From positions 1 to 31,399 of the forward strand of contig CAYWXT010000032.1 of assembly GCA_964462125.1 (NCBI GenBank): DNA of 31,399 nt, in the 5' to 3' direction. Position numbers and translations under genes: made by a program. A model generated the notes under the pieces. The model searched no databases, was not told the DNA's origin, and saw only the letters and a list, made by a program, of their open reading frames with translations. Below, piece after piece: positions 1 through 7,893 of this stretch; positions within the stretch are counted from its first letter, which is position 1, and each line of letters starts with the position of its first letter. The DNA is from JAWLFY01 sp964462125 (GTDB lineage Bacteria > Planctomycetota > Planctomycetia > Pirellulales > Pirellulaceae).

Positions 1-456
1 ATGAATTTGATCCTCGGGGACCGCCTGTGGCGATTCGGCCACCATTTTTTTCACTTGTGCTTTGACCTTCGGCATCAAATCGCCCAACAAGATTCGCGAT
101 TGGCCCACCACCGCGATCACCGTTGCCGGATCCGAAGGTAATTCCACCTCGGCGGCGGCCGCCAACGCTGGCGGGAGCTCCGCTTGGCCACGGGGTTGCG
201 GTTTTCCTTGGCTGCCGGCGGGCAACATTCCTTGGCCGCGGGGCGGTGGCGTTCGTTGGCCACCGGCGGGGAACGTTCCTTGGCCTCGGGGGGGGAGGCC
301 ACCTTGACCGTGAAGCGAGTTCGGCGTCACGACCGCCGCGATCAGGAGCAACCACAGCTTGGGCAGTCGATGATGGAACCGGCGGAACCGCTGGAACCAA
401 ACCCTGGCGCCTTCCCACGGTTCGGTAGCGAACGGCTGTGTGCGGCGCGACGGCAT
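1..456 (-). CDS. Peptidyl-prolyl cis-trans isomerase (SurA/PpiD-like), N-terminal part only
   Basis: The minus strand is open from an ATG at 456 to the window edge, giving 152 residues with the C-terminus missing. Residues 1-32 are basic, 33-45 form a hydrophobic stretch and cleavage could follow near residue 51, so the protein is probably exported. A Gly/Pro/Gln-rich linker follows (about 53-95). Residues 112-131 (VIAVVGQSRILLGDLMPKVK) resemble the N-terminal chaperone segment of SurA-type parvulin isomerases, which typically begins with a 'vnge.It..dl' pattern. The catalytic parvulin domain would lie outside the window, so the isomerase call is inferred from this one segment. No strong ribosome-binding site is visible. 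The gene points away from the sulfatase at 709, so 457-708 is a divergent intergenic region in which I see no clear promoter. Confidence 0.6.
   Translation of the reverse strand, partial: MPSRRTQPFATEPWEGARVWFQRFRRFHHRLPKLWLLLIAAVVTPNSLHGQGGLPPRGQGTFPAGGQRTPPPRGQGMLPAGSQGKPQPRGQAELPPALAAAAEVELPSDPATVIAVVGQSRILLGDLMPKVKAQVKKMVAESPQAVPEDQIH
172..300 (-). repeat. Imperfect ~45-bp repeats coding a Gly/Pro/Gln-rich linker
   Basis: Inside the isomerase-like gene about three degenerate units encode the pattern P-x-R-G-Q-G-x-x-P-A-G-x-Q. They lie directly after the predicted signal peptide and probably form a flexible periplasmic linker. The units differ at many bases, so they are old rather than recently amplified. 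Confidence 0.6.
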
Positions 457-708
457 CCCCGGGCTCAACCTGCAATCGTGAGTCAACAACGGTCGGTTCT
501 CGAACGACGATGGGCCGCTTGTAACGGCCCGATCAACCTGGGTGCAAGGTGAATCGCGGCCCCCGGAGCGGCAGGGCCTCCCGGCGATTCGATTTCGATT
601 ATCCTTCGTAGTTCATGACATCAACGGGTTCGTGGCGTCACGGTCACGACTCCTCCCCTTCTCCCCGCTGGCGAGCTGGGAGTCTCCCCGGAATTCAGGC
701 CCATCGAA

Positions 709-2127
709 ATGCATTCAAGGTTGATCGTCCCCCGGCTGTTGCTGTTCGGCATTGTGATCTTCGGCGTCGGATTTGTTCCTGCCCTCGCCGGTGCACGTGC
801 CGCGGCCGCCGACCAGCGGCCGAACATCGTGTACATCATTTCCGATGACCAGTCCTGGACCGACTATGGGTTCATGGCGCACGCCCACATCGAAACGCCA
901 AATCTCGATCAGCTGGCGGCCCGCAGTGCCGTCTTCACTCGCGGTTACGTCCCGACCGCCCTCTGCCGCCCCGCATTGGCGACCCTGGCCACCGGACTGT
1001 ACGCGCACCAGCATCAGATCACGGGCAACGACCCAGCGCTGCTTCGGTCGATGGAGGGCCGGCGGCGCGACGCACCGGAGGAGTACGACGCGCTTCGCGA
1101 ACAGATGATCTCGCTGATCGACCGTCAGCCGACGGTCGCAGGACTGCTTGGCGAGCAGGGCTACCTCAGCCATCAATCGGGCAAATGGTGGGAGGGGAAC
1201 TATCGCCGCGGTGGGTTCACCCACGGTATGACGCGAGGATTTCCAGAACCGGGGGGGCGCCACGGGGATGATGGGCTGAAGATTGGTCGCGAAGGGATGG
1301 AGCCGGTGCTTGAGTTCATCGATTCCGCGACGGCGGAGAGTCAGCCGTTTTTCCTTTGGTACGCACCGTTCCTCCCCCACACGCCGCACGATCCGCCGGA
1401 GCGTCTGTTCCAAAAATACAAAGAGAAGGGGATCGAATCCGATTTTGTCGCCCGCTACTACGCGATGGTGGAATGGTTCGACGAAACGTGCGGCGAGTTG
1501 CTCGATCACTTGGACGAAACAGGCCAGGCGGAAAACACACTGGTCGTCTATCTTGGTGACAACGGCTGGATCCAGCAGCCCGAAGCCCGCGGTTTCGCAC
1601 CCCGATCGAAGCAGTCGGCCAATGAGGGCGGGACCCGCCAGCCGACGATGTTTTGTTGGCCGGGCGTGATCGAACCCGGCGACCGGGGCGAGCAGCTTTG
1701 CAGCAGCGTTGACCTCGCCCCCACGGCGCTCGCAGCCGGCGGTGCCGAGATCCCCGAAAGCCTCCCTGGCTACAATCTGCTGCCGATCCTGAAGTCGGGC
1801 GAGCCCACGCCGCGCGATGCGGTCTACGGTGAGTCGTTCGCGCACGACGTTGCGGACATCGAGAACCCGGAAGAGAGTCTGCTTTACCGCTGGGTGATCG
1901 ACGGCAAATGGAAGCTGCTGTTGACCTACGATGGGAAGGTCGGTCGTTACGGCCGGCATCATCCCCGCGAGGAGACACGGCCCCAACTGTACGACCTGAT
2001 CGCCGACCCTCACGAGCAACGCAATCTTGCCGCCGACCATCCCGACGTCGTGAAGCGACTGGCCGACCAACTGCAAGCCTGGTGGCCCGTCACCGAGCGA
2101 GAGGTGCAAACGGAGTGGGAGGAGTGA
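709..2127 (+). CDS. Secreted sulfatase of the alkaline phosphatase superfamily, atypical active-site motif
   Basis: This 472-residue protein probably hydrolyses sulfate esters, most likely on polysaccharides, in the periplasm. Residues 1-34 look like a signal peptide. The sulfatase core starts with RPNIVYIISDDQSW, with metal-binding D46 and D47. A Gly-Lys-Trp segment (K159), the PFLPHTPHDPP segment (H224, H227) and the GDN motif (D284, N285) are all in the expected order. The residue to be converted to formylglycine would be C86, but the motif reads C-R-P-A-L instead of C-x-P-x-R, so the conserved Arg is Leu here. The length is normal. No strong ribosome-binding site precedes ATG 709; a weak CAGG lies about nine bases upstream. 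The stop overlaps the start of the DUF2817 gene. The sulfatase-family call is firm, but the substrate is unknown and activity depends on whether the variant motif is matured. Confidence 0.9.
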   Translation: MHSRLIVPRLLLFGIVIFGVGFVPALAGARAAAADQRPNIVYIISDDQSWTDYGFMAHAHIETPNLDQLAARSAVFTRGYVPTALCRPALATLATGLYAHQHQITGNDPALLRSMEGRRRDAPEEYDALREQMISLIDRQPTVAGLLGEQGYLSHQSGKWWEGNYRRGGFTHGMTRGFPEPGGRHGDDGLKIGREGMEPVLEFIDSATAESQPFFLWYAPFLPHTPHDPPERLFQKYKEKGIESDFVARYYAMVEWFDETCGELLDHLDETGQAENTLVVYLGDNGWIQQPEARGFAPRSKQSANEGGTRQPTMFCWPGVIEPGDRGEQLCSSVDLAPTALAAGGAEIPESLPGYNLLPILKSGEPTPRDAVYGESFAHDVADIENPEESLLYRWVIDGKWKLLLTYDGKVGRYGRHHPREETRPQLYDLIADPHEQRNLAADHPDVVKRLADQLQAWWPVTEREVQTEWEE

Positions 2128-3209
2128 ACTCGGTAAGCGAGTTCAATGCGTTCTCTCCGGACTATGCCACCGCACGAGCGCGGTTTCGGGAGGCGGCCTC
2201 TCGACGCGGCTGGCAGTTAGAGGCTCATCCGGTCGGTGGCTCTGGTCCGGCCGGCGAGGAACTGACGGTCGATGTTGCCTGGACCGGTGGGGACGATGCG
2301 GACAAGGCGCTGGTCGTCTCGAGCGGCGTCCATGGCGTCGAGGGATTCTTGGGTTCGGCCGTCCAACTCGGCTGGCTCAAGCAGCACCGTTCCCAGGCAC
2401 CGCAGGGATGGAGATACGTTTTTCTGCACGGAATCAATCCGTATGGGTTCGCGTGGCTCCGGCGTTTCGATGAGAACAATGTCGATTTGAATCGGAACTT
2501 TCTGTTGCCGGAAGAGCCTTATACGGGCGCGCCGGCCGGCTATGCGGAACTCGATTCACTTCTCAACCCTCCGCGGCCTCCTTCACTTTGGGAGCCGTTT
2601 GCCCTGAAGGCGCTGTGGGCGATTGCCAAGCAGGGGATGCCGATGCTTCAACAAGCCGTCGCATCGGGTCAGTACGAATATCCGCGAGGGCTGTTTTTTG
2701 GCGGCTGCAGACCATCGCGTGTCCAGCAGATTTTGGACAGTGGCCTGCGCCGTTGGTTGCAGGGGGTCCGCCAAGCTGTTCATCTCGATTTTCATAGCGG
2801 TTTGGGAAAGTGGGGTACGTCAAAATTGCTGATCGATCATCCGTTGAGCGAAAGTCAACGTGCTCGGTTGACGGATTGGTTCGGACCGGATGCATTGGAT
2901 ACGTGCAACGACAACGGCAACGGCGTTGGCTATCACGCCCGGGGTGGATTCGGGCGCTGGTGTGTTGCGCAGGACTTCGTTCCCGATTACCTTTTCGCCT
3001 GTGCTGAGTTCGGAACGTACCATCCGATTCAGGTGGTCTCTGGACTGCGTGCGGAAAATCAATCGCACCATTGGGGAACGGCATCGGCGGCTTCGACGAT
3101 CCGGGGCAAGGATCGGCTGAAAGAATTATTCTGCCCGTCAAATCGGACGTGGCGTTCGAGGACGCTTGATCGCGGCCTCGACTTAATCGCCCAGGCTGGC
3201 GGTGGATGA
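2124..3209 (+). CDS. DUF2817 family protein, M14-like zinc hydrolase
   Basis: This is a 361-residue cytoplasmic protein of the DUF2817 family, which is related to M14 zinc carboxypeptidases and the AspA/AstE deacylases. The zinc-site pattern is visible: VSSGVHGVEG (H70, E73), NNVDLNRNF (R124 for substrate carboxylate binding) and HLDFHSG (H220 or H224). ACAEFGTY (E295) is a candidate catalytic Glu. The natural substrate of the family is unknown. I chose GTG 2124 because it overlaps the sulfatase stop (GTGA), and the preceding GGGAGGA is part of the upstream gene; GTG 2115 is an alternative. The frame also runs upstream inside the sulfatase gene, but that part has no family similarity. The 3' end overlaps the convergent methyltransferase gene by 27 bases. 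Overlap with the sulfatase suggests co-translation. Confidence 0.82.
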   Translation: MNSVSEFNAFSPDYATARARFREAASRRGWQLEAHPVGGSGPAGEELTVDVAWTGGDDADKALVVSSGVHGVEGFLGSAVQLGWLKQHRSQAPQGWRYVFLHGINPYGFAWLRRFDENNVDLNRNFLLPEEPYTGAPAGYAELDSLLNPPRPPSLWEPFALKALWAIAKQGMPMLQQAVASGQYEYPRGLFFGGCRPSRVQQILDSGLRRWLQGVRQAVHLDFHSGLGKWGTSKLLIDHPLSESQRARLTDWFGPDALDTCNDNGNGVGYHARGGFGRWCVAQDFVPDYLFACAEFGTYHPIQVVSGLRAENQSHHWGTASAASTIRGKDRLKELFCPSNRTWRSRTLDRGLDLIAQAGGG

Positions 3210-4430
3210 ACGGGAGGGGCCAGCCTGACGAACCGCTTTGATCTTCAAGTAGGGCGGCAAGTACCGGGCCCGGTGTTCGAATGATCCCGGCGGTGCCAAG
3301 ACATCGGCTCGCGGGGGTTCCCGCAGCGCTGCGATAATGAACCCGGCGTCACACAACCCGCCGATTAGGGTGTCGAGTGGATGCAGATACTCCGCCGTCC
3401 CCGATTCGCGGACCCACTCGGCACAACCACCTTCGGGAGCCGGCAATCGCAACCCATCGACAGCCGGTGTGACGACACGATAAGGGCTCGCGCGATCCGC
3501 CGAGTCGTGTTCCGCGTTCAAGCGTTCCGCCCCGAAGTCGGCCTGCAACGAGCCAGGCTGTTTGTGCTGGGACAGATAAACCCCACCGGGACGCATCACC
3601 CGGGCCACTTCCCGGTACATCGGGGTCACGTCGGGCAGGTAACAGGTGCTGACAGGTTGGACCACGAAATCGAAACTCGCGTCGTCGAGATCGCTCAGAT
3701 CATCGATTGACTGGCAAACGATCCGCATTTCGATACCCGTCTCCTGAGCGAACCGGCGGTCGTGTGCCAGCTGTTGCGGGCTCAGGTCCACCACCGTTAC
3801 CCGGGCACCGGCGATGGCGTACAGGGGGGCGTGCAACCCGCCGCCGCCGGCTAAACAGAGCAGGTCACGGCCGGCGACCCCGTGGGCGCGGATCCAAGGG
3901 TCGATGGCGGCCGCGGCCTGCGCTGGATCCTCAGGAAGAACCGCTGACCCGGCGAAGCGGTCATCCTCGGCACGTTGGTCCCACGCCGATCGATTGCGTT
4001 CTCGGTGCTGCTTGGCGCCGGCATCGAATTCGCGTTTTGCAGCGCGAAACCGCTCGATGATCTCCACCACCGAAGCGGCATCCGGCTGGTTCAATAAGAT
4101 GCGGCGAACGGCATCGATCGGACTGAACGTTTCCCCGCCGACAGAGAGCCGCGGCGCCGCCGGCTCATGCAGCCCGACCCAATGGGCCTTCAAGGCCGTG
4201 ACCGCCCAGCATCCGAGCCACGCCCCATAGCACGCCGCTAGCCCTTCGAGGTGTGCCACGCCTGTGTCCGACCGCTGGCACCGGAACTCATCCCGCAAGC
4301 GAACCAGCAGCTGATCGACCGCCGCTGGGTCGGATGCCAGGAGCTCAAGCCGGCCTTCGTTCCAGCTGTGTCGGCGGGCGGCGTCGGCCAATTCCCTCAG
4401 CCGTTGATGAGCTTCATCCATATGAATCAC
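3183..4430 (-). CDS. Class I SAM-dependent methyltransferase
   Basis: This is a 415-residue cytoplasmic protein. Residues 189-220 carry a Rossmann SAM-binding signature (LLCLAGGGGLH followed by VTVVDLS, with D215 expected to bind the ribose). A Methyltransf_11-type core continues through SFDFVVQPVSTCYLPD and VARVMRPGGVYLSQHK. About 180 residues before the core form an N-terminal region with no feature I recognise, perhaps substrate-binding. The glycine-rich loop AGGGG departs from the usual GxGxG. The start is GTG 4430, five bases after the deacetylase stop; ATG 4421 is an alternative. The spacing implies an operon with the deacetylase. The substrate cannot be read from the sequence. Confidence 0.85.
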   Translation of the reverse strand: MIHMDEAHQRLRELADAARRHSWNEGRLELLASDPAAVDQLLVRLRDEFRCQRSDTGVAHLEGLAACYGAWLGCWAVTALKAHWVGLHEPAAPRLSVGGETFSPIDAVRRILLNQPDAASVVEIIERFRAAKREFDAGAKQHRERNRSAWDQRAEDDRFAGSAVLPEDPAQAAAAIDPWIRAHGVAGRDLLCLAGGGGLHAPLYAIAGARVTVVDLSPQQLAHDRRFAQETGIEMRIVCQSIDDLSDLDDASFDFVVQPVSTCYLPDVTPMYREVARVMRPGGVYLSQHKQPGSLQADFGAERLNAEHDSADRASPYRVVTPAVDGLRLPAPEGGCAEWVRESGTAEYLHPLDTLIGGLCDAGFIIAALREPPRADVLAPPGSFEHRARYLPPYLKIKAVRQAGPSRSSTASLGD

Positions 4431-4435
4431 TCGCC

Positions 4436-5890
4436 CTAGCCGGTACCGGCGCCGAGCTCGAGTTCACTTTTGCCCTTTGTAAGGTCGAAACAAACGAGCA
4501 GACGATCGGCGCCGCGGAACCAGCTGCCCGAGTCGAGGGCAGCCCGGGTGGCGACCTCGCGAAGCTCGGTTGGGTTGCCATCGCGGTGAAGCGTCACCGG
4601 CCCCGACGCGTTCGCCAGTTCCAACGTGAACTGCTCCGTCCCGATCGGTGCCTCGATCTGAATCCGCTCGGACTGGCGGTTGATCGAAACCAATCGCTTG
4701 GCGGCCCAATATCGCCCGATCTCACTGACCTTCATCCAAAGCGTTTGCTCGCCGTGCACCTCCGCCAACGTCCGGACGATGCGCTGAAAGGCATAGAAGC
4801 CGGTCAGGGAACCATTGCAGTACATACCGGGCCAATGACAGAGCATCACCGCCGGTTGGCGGCGTTCGATCAACTCCGCCATCCGGCCGCTCGATCCGGT
4901 GACGTCGAGATAGCGATCGGGCTCCGACTCGCCGTCGCCCTGCCAACCCCCGAACCAGTCGCCCGTTCCGGCGGGAACGTTCATCGTCAGACGCGGTTCA
5001 CCCTCCGCCTCGCCACGGACGTATTCGGCCACCGGTTCGGTCGACTCCGAACGGCCGCGAACGTACTTGAAGTAATGGGGGAGCTCTGCTTGAAAGACGT
5101 CCCGGACAGCCTCGTCGACCGCTTGGGGCAACGCTTGTTTGACCCTGGTGCCGAAACCGCCGGGAGTGGTAATGCCCTCGCAAGGGAGCCCGCATTCCTT
5201 CAAGATCCGCAATGCGTAGGCGAGGTAGGCGGTCAGCTGATCGACGCTGAGGTCGCCTTGGGGATACGAGTTTTCCATCGTTGCCGCAGTGGCCTTCGCC
5301 ATCGGGCGGCCGGTCTGGATGTCGATCACTCGCGTGTGGGTGATCATCTCGGGGTGAATGTCCCAGTTGGGCAGCATCAGATCCCGGACCAGATCGAGAC
5401 TCGCGCGCAGTTGCCGTTTTGACCAACCGGGCAGTTCGCGATCGAGCCAGCCGACACAGGCAGGATAGGGAACAATGCTGTACTTTCCCCGCACCTCATG
5501 TTCCCCGCACCATTGGCCGAAGTGGCGGACGAAATCGTCAGGAATCTCGCGTGGCCAGCTTCGCCAAGGCTTTTTGTACACCTTCCGATCGGGCCACGCC
5601 TCGGCGAACTGGGGCGTGCAAAAGTGGCCCATATTCACCAAGCAGGTCGAGTCATCGATGATGAACGACAGCGGCACACGGTCTCGTGGCAGCGCCACTC
5701 GAACGGAGTCGTCCTCGCCCCCGGCTTCCCCCCACGCACCGCGTGACAGGGACGCGGCGGAAAGGGCGGCCGCTGTCAGCCCCAACGCGGTTTGCCGAAA
5801 GAAGCCGCGACGGTCGCTCGCAAAGTGCTCGCGGGTGAGGTGATCGGGAGCCGTGTGGGGGAGAGCCGGGTGAGAAGGTTTGCCATGCAC
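4436..5890 (-). CDS. Tat-exported polysaccharide deacetylase-like protein
   Basis: The predicted product has 484 residues. A twin-arginine signal is visible at residues 25-50 (SDRRGFFRQTAL then an Ala/Leu-rich stretch), so it should be exported folded. After it, VPLSFIIDDST (D79, D80) and WDIHPEMITHT (H179, H185) are compatible with the Asp and HxxxxxH-type metal motifs of NodB-like carbohydrate esterases. Related planctomycete proteins are usually called polysaccharide deacetylases, but I cannot confirm the fold. The start is GTG 5890, preceded by a very good GGAGG at 5898-5902 with seven bases between; the ATG at 5886 is out of frame. The frame is open upstream to 6205, but that part antisenses the oxidoreductase gene. 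It is followed after five bases by the methyltransferase and is divergent from the oxidoreductase. Confidence 0.72.
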   Translation of the reverse strand: MHGKPSHPALPHTAPDHLTREHFASDRRGFFRQTALGLTAAALSAASLSRGAWGEAGGEDDSVRVALPRDRVPLSFIIDDSTCLVNMGHFCTPQFAEAWPDRKVYKKPWRSWPREIPDDFVRHFGQWCGEHEVRGKYSIVPYPACVGWLDRELPGWSKRQLRASLDLVRDLMLPNWDIHPEMITHTRVIDIQTGRPMAKATAATMENSYPQGDLSVDQLTAYLAYALRILKECGLPCEGITTPGGFGTRVKQALPQAVDEAVRDVFQAELPHYFKYVRGRSESTEPVAEYVRGEAEGEPRLTMNVPAGTGDWFGGWQGDGESEPDRYLDVTGSSGRMAELIERRQPAVMLCHWPGMYCNGSLTGFYAFQRIVRTLAEVHGEQTLWMKVSEIGRYWAAKRLVSINRQSERIQIEAPIGTEQFTLELANASGPVTLHRDGNPTELREVATRAALDSGSWFRGADRLLVCFDLTKGKSELELGAGTG

Positions 5891-5926
5891 GTGAATTCCT
5901 CCGATGTCGCGGAAATGGGGATAACG

Positions 5927-5956
5927 TTCATCCGACCGCTGATTTCGTTTTACAAT
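5927..5956 (+). promoter_or_regulatory. Possible sigma70-like promoter for the Gfo/Idh/MocA gene
   Basis: TACAAT at 5951-5956 is one base from the -10 consensus. The best upstream partner is a poor TTCATC at 5927-5932 with an 18-base spacer. It lies 64 bases before the gene start. The call rests mainly on the -10 box and is tentative. Confidence 0.25.
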
Positions 5957-5967
5957 CTTGGTCCTGG

Positions 5968-5979
5968 CACACCGGTGTG
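5968..5979. promoter_or_regulatory. 12-bp perfect palindrome, candidate operator
   Basis: CACACCGGTGTG is a perfect palindrome in the 130-bp region between the divergent deacetylase and oxidoreductase genes, just downstream of the possible -10 box. A dimeric repressor bound here could control both genes. No regulator gene is adjacent, so the role is inference. Confidence 0.35.
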
Positions 5980-6020
5980 GCACCGTCTTGAGACCGAATC
6001 GACCCATGGAGCAGCTGCAG

Positions 6021-7481
6021 ATGTCTGAACCAACCCGAGCGACCAATCCCCCCGGGAGCGAGACCGACGCCCGACCGCCGACGACCGACCGCCGCCGGTT
6101 CCTCGCCTCCGCCGCCTCCGCGGTGGCCGCGGCATCGACGGTCACTATCGTACCTCGAAGCGTGCTGGGAGGGGATCGATTTGTCGCGCCCAGTGACCGG
6201 ATCAATGTGGCATTGATCGGATGCGGCGGTCGGGCGCGTCAGAACATGAAGGGGGTGATGGCTCATCGCGACGCCCAAATCATCGCCGTCGCCGATCCTG
6301 CCGAGCGTTGGGACATGCGCGAGCTTCGCATCTACCGCACGTTCGCCGGCCGAAAAGTGCTGAAGGACGAAATCGAACAGCACTACGCATCCGACTCGCC
6401 AGACTTTCAGTGCGCCGAGTACGCAGACTTCCGGGAAATGCTGGAAAGGGAGCCGGGGATCGACGCGGTCGTCGTCTCGACGCCCGATCACCAACACGCT
6501 CACAACTCGATCCATGCGATGCAGGCCGGCAAGCACGTGTATTGCGAAAAGCCGTTGACCCACAACATCCGCGAGGCTCGCCTGGTCGCGAAGGTCGCCG
6601 AAGAGACGGGGGTTGCGACGCAAATGGGAAACCAAGGTCATTCCCGTCATTCGATGGCAGAAACGGTCGAGGCGGTCCGCGGCGGCTTGGTCGGGACGAT
6701 CCGTGAAGTTCATGCTTGGGTTTCCGCAACCCGCTGGAACCCGGGCCTATTGAAGCCGCCGAGCGAGGGCGAACCGATGCCTTCCGGCCTCGACTGGGAT
6801 CTCTGGCTCGGACCGCGTTCCAATCGCCCTTTCCATTCCGCCTATGCACCGGTGCATTGGCGCGACTTTTGGGACTTTGGTTGTGGCGCCCTAGGCGATT
6901 TCGGCTGCCATGACCTCGACTCGGCCACCTGGTCACTCGATCTGGTTGCCCCAGAAACGGTCGAGGGGAGCAGCGCCGGTCAGAGTGATCCGGCGCTGGC
7001 CCCACACGGTTCCCTGTGCCGTTTCGATTTCCCCGCCCGCGGCGAGCAGCAAGCGGTGCAGGTGACCTGGTACGACGGCGGGCTCCGGCCCGAGCTGCCG
7101 CCGGAAGCGGAAGAGAAGCGGAACGAATACCGCCGTGGCGTGTTGTTCGTCGGTGACGACGGCAAGATTCTCTGCAAAGGGGCCGGAGGAGATGCCTGGA
7201 TCCTGCCGGCCGACGGCGATGAGGTCCCGACGGTGCCCCAGCCGACCATTGCTCGAGTGGAGGACCACTACCGCAGTTGGCTCGATGCGTGCAAAGGTGG
7301 CAGTCCTGCCCTGAGCCATTTCGGCTACGGGGCACGCCTGACCGAGATCACCCTGCTCGGCGTCCTCGCCGTGCGGCTGGGGACGAAACTTCACTGGGAC
7401 CACGAAGCGATGCGGGTCACCAATGCGCCCGAAGCGGACGCGATCATCCAAGGTGACTATCGTGAGGGCTGGGAGGTATAA
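6021..7481 (+). CDS. Tat-exported Gfo/Idh/MocA family oxidoreductase
   Basis: This is a 486-residue NAD(P)-dependent oxidoreductase, a family that acts on sugars and is strongly expanded in planctomycetes. A Tat signal is visible at residues 22-45 (TDRRRFLASAASA). The Rossmann fold begins at RINVALIGCGGRAR (60-73), and the family lysine is in the C-E-K-P motif (E176, K177, P178). The C-terminal half fits the Gfo/Idh C-terminal domain. The start is ATG 6021, preceded by GGAG with nine bases between; ATG 6006 is in frame but has no better site. It is divergent from the deacetylase, also a Tat substrate, which suggests a shared exported carbohydrate pathway. The last 26 codons are duplicated downstream (7403-7718). 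Confidence 0.92.
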   Translation: MSEPTRATNPPGSETDARPPTTDRRRFLASAASAVAAASTVTIVPRSVLGGDRFVAPSDRINVALIGCGGRARQNMKGVMAHRDAQIIAVADPAERWDMRELRIYRTFAGRKVLKDEIEQHYASDSPDFQCAEYADFREMLEREPGIDAVVVSTPDHQHAHNSIHAMQAGKHVYCEKPLTHNIREARLVAKVAEETGVATQMGNQGHSRHSMAETVEAVRGGLVGTIREVHAWVSATRWNPGLLKPPSEGEPMPSGLDWDLWLGPRSNRPFHSAYAPVHWRDFWDFGCGALGDFGCHDLDSATWSLDLVAPETVEGSSAGQSDPALAPHGSLCRFDFPARGEQQAVQVTWYDGGLRPELPPEAEEKRNEYRRGVLFVGDDGKILCKGAGGDAWILPADGDEVPTVPQPTIARVEDHYRSWLDACKGGSPALSHFGYGARLTEITLLGVLAVRLGTKLHWDHEAMRVTNAPEADAIIQGDYREGWEV

Positions 7482-7718
7482 CCTCGCGGGCACGAACCAC
7501 AGCACGGCACTTCACTTTGCCCCGTTCACCCCAGCAGGCCCCGTTCACCCCAGCAGGCCCCGAAGCGATGCGGGTCACCAATGCGCCCGAAGCGGACGCG
7601 ATCATCCAAGGTGACTATCGTGAGGGCTGGGAGGTATAACCTCGCGGGCACGAACCACAGCACGGCACTTCACTTTGCCCCGTTCACCCCAGCAGGCCCC
7701 GTTCACCCCAGCAGGCCC
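7403..7718 (+). repeat. 158-bp direct tandem duplication of the oxidoreductase gene end
   Basis: Bases 7403-7560 recur at 7561-7718 with no difference that I can see. Each copy includes the last 26 codons and stop of the oxidoreductase gene, the spacer and the first two 19-bp minisatellite units. The second copy has no start of its own and is a dead gene tail. The repeat ends 13 bases before the assembly gap. Confidence 0.9.
7524..7561 (+). repeat. 19-bp minisatellite, first block (2 units)
   Basis: There are two perfect copies of the unit GTTCACCCCAGCAGGCCCC. The second unit ends exactly where the duplicated gene tail begins. Confidence 0.9.
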
Positions 7719-7886
7719 CGTTCACCCCAGCNNNNNNNNNNNNNNNNNNNNNNNNNNNNNNNNNNNNNNNNNNNNNNNNNNNNNNNNNNNNNNNNNNNNN
7801 NNNNNNNNNNNNNNNNNNNNNNNNNNNNNNNCCGTTCACCCCAGCAGGCCCCGTTCACCCCAGCAGGCCCCGTTCACCCCAGCAGG
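7682..7886 (+). repeat. 19-bp minisatellite, second block, interrupted by the assembly gap
   Basis: The same unit GTTCACCCCAGCAGGCCCC is repeated at 7682, 7701 and 7720, runs into the N block, and resumes at 7834, 7853 and 7872. The last unit is cut to GTTCACCCCAGCAGG, ending eight bases before the start of the coiled-coil gene. The true copy number is unknown because the array crosses the gap. Units do not drift, so the array is homogeneous. It fills most of the 412-bp gap between the genes at 7481 and 7894. Confidence 0.92.
7732..7831. other. Assembly gap (100 N)
   Basis: Exactly 100 N bases are present, a conventional placeholder length for a scaffold gap of unknown size. The gap lies inside a homogeneous tandem array, the usual place for short-read assembly to fail. 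Confidence 0.98.
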
Positions 7887-7893
7887 TATTTTC

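Noticed and set aside
715..2109. Long minus-strand open frame opposite the sulfatase gene
   Set aside because: It is a shadow of a GC-rich gene: no family pattern is visible, while the plus strand has complete sulfatase motifs.
4253..5422. Long plus-strand frame opposite the deacetylase and methyltransferase genes
   Set aside because: It crosses the junction of two real minus-strand genes and shows no domain pattern.
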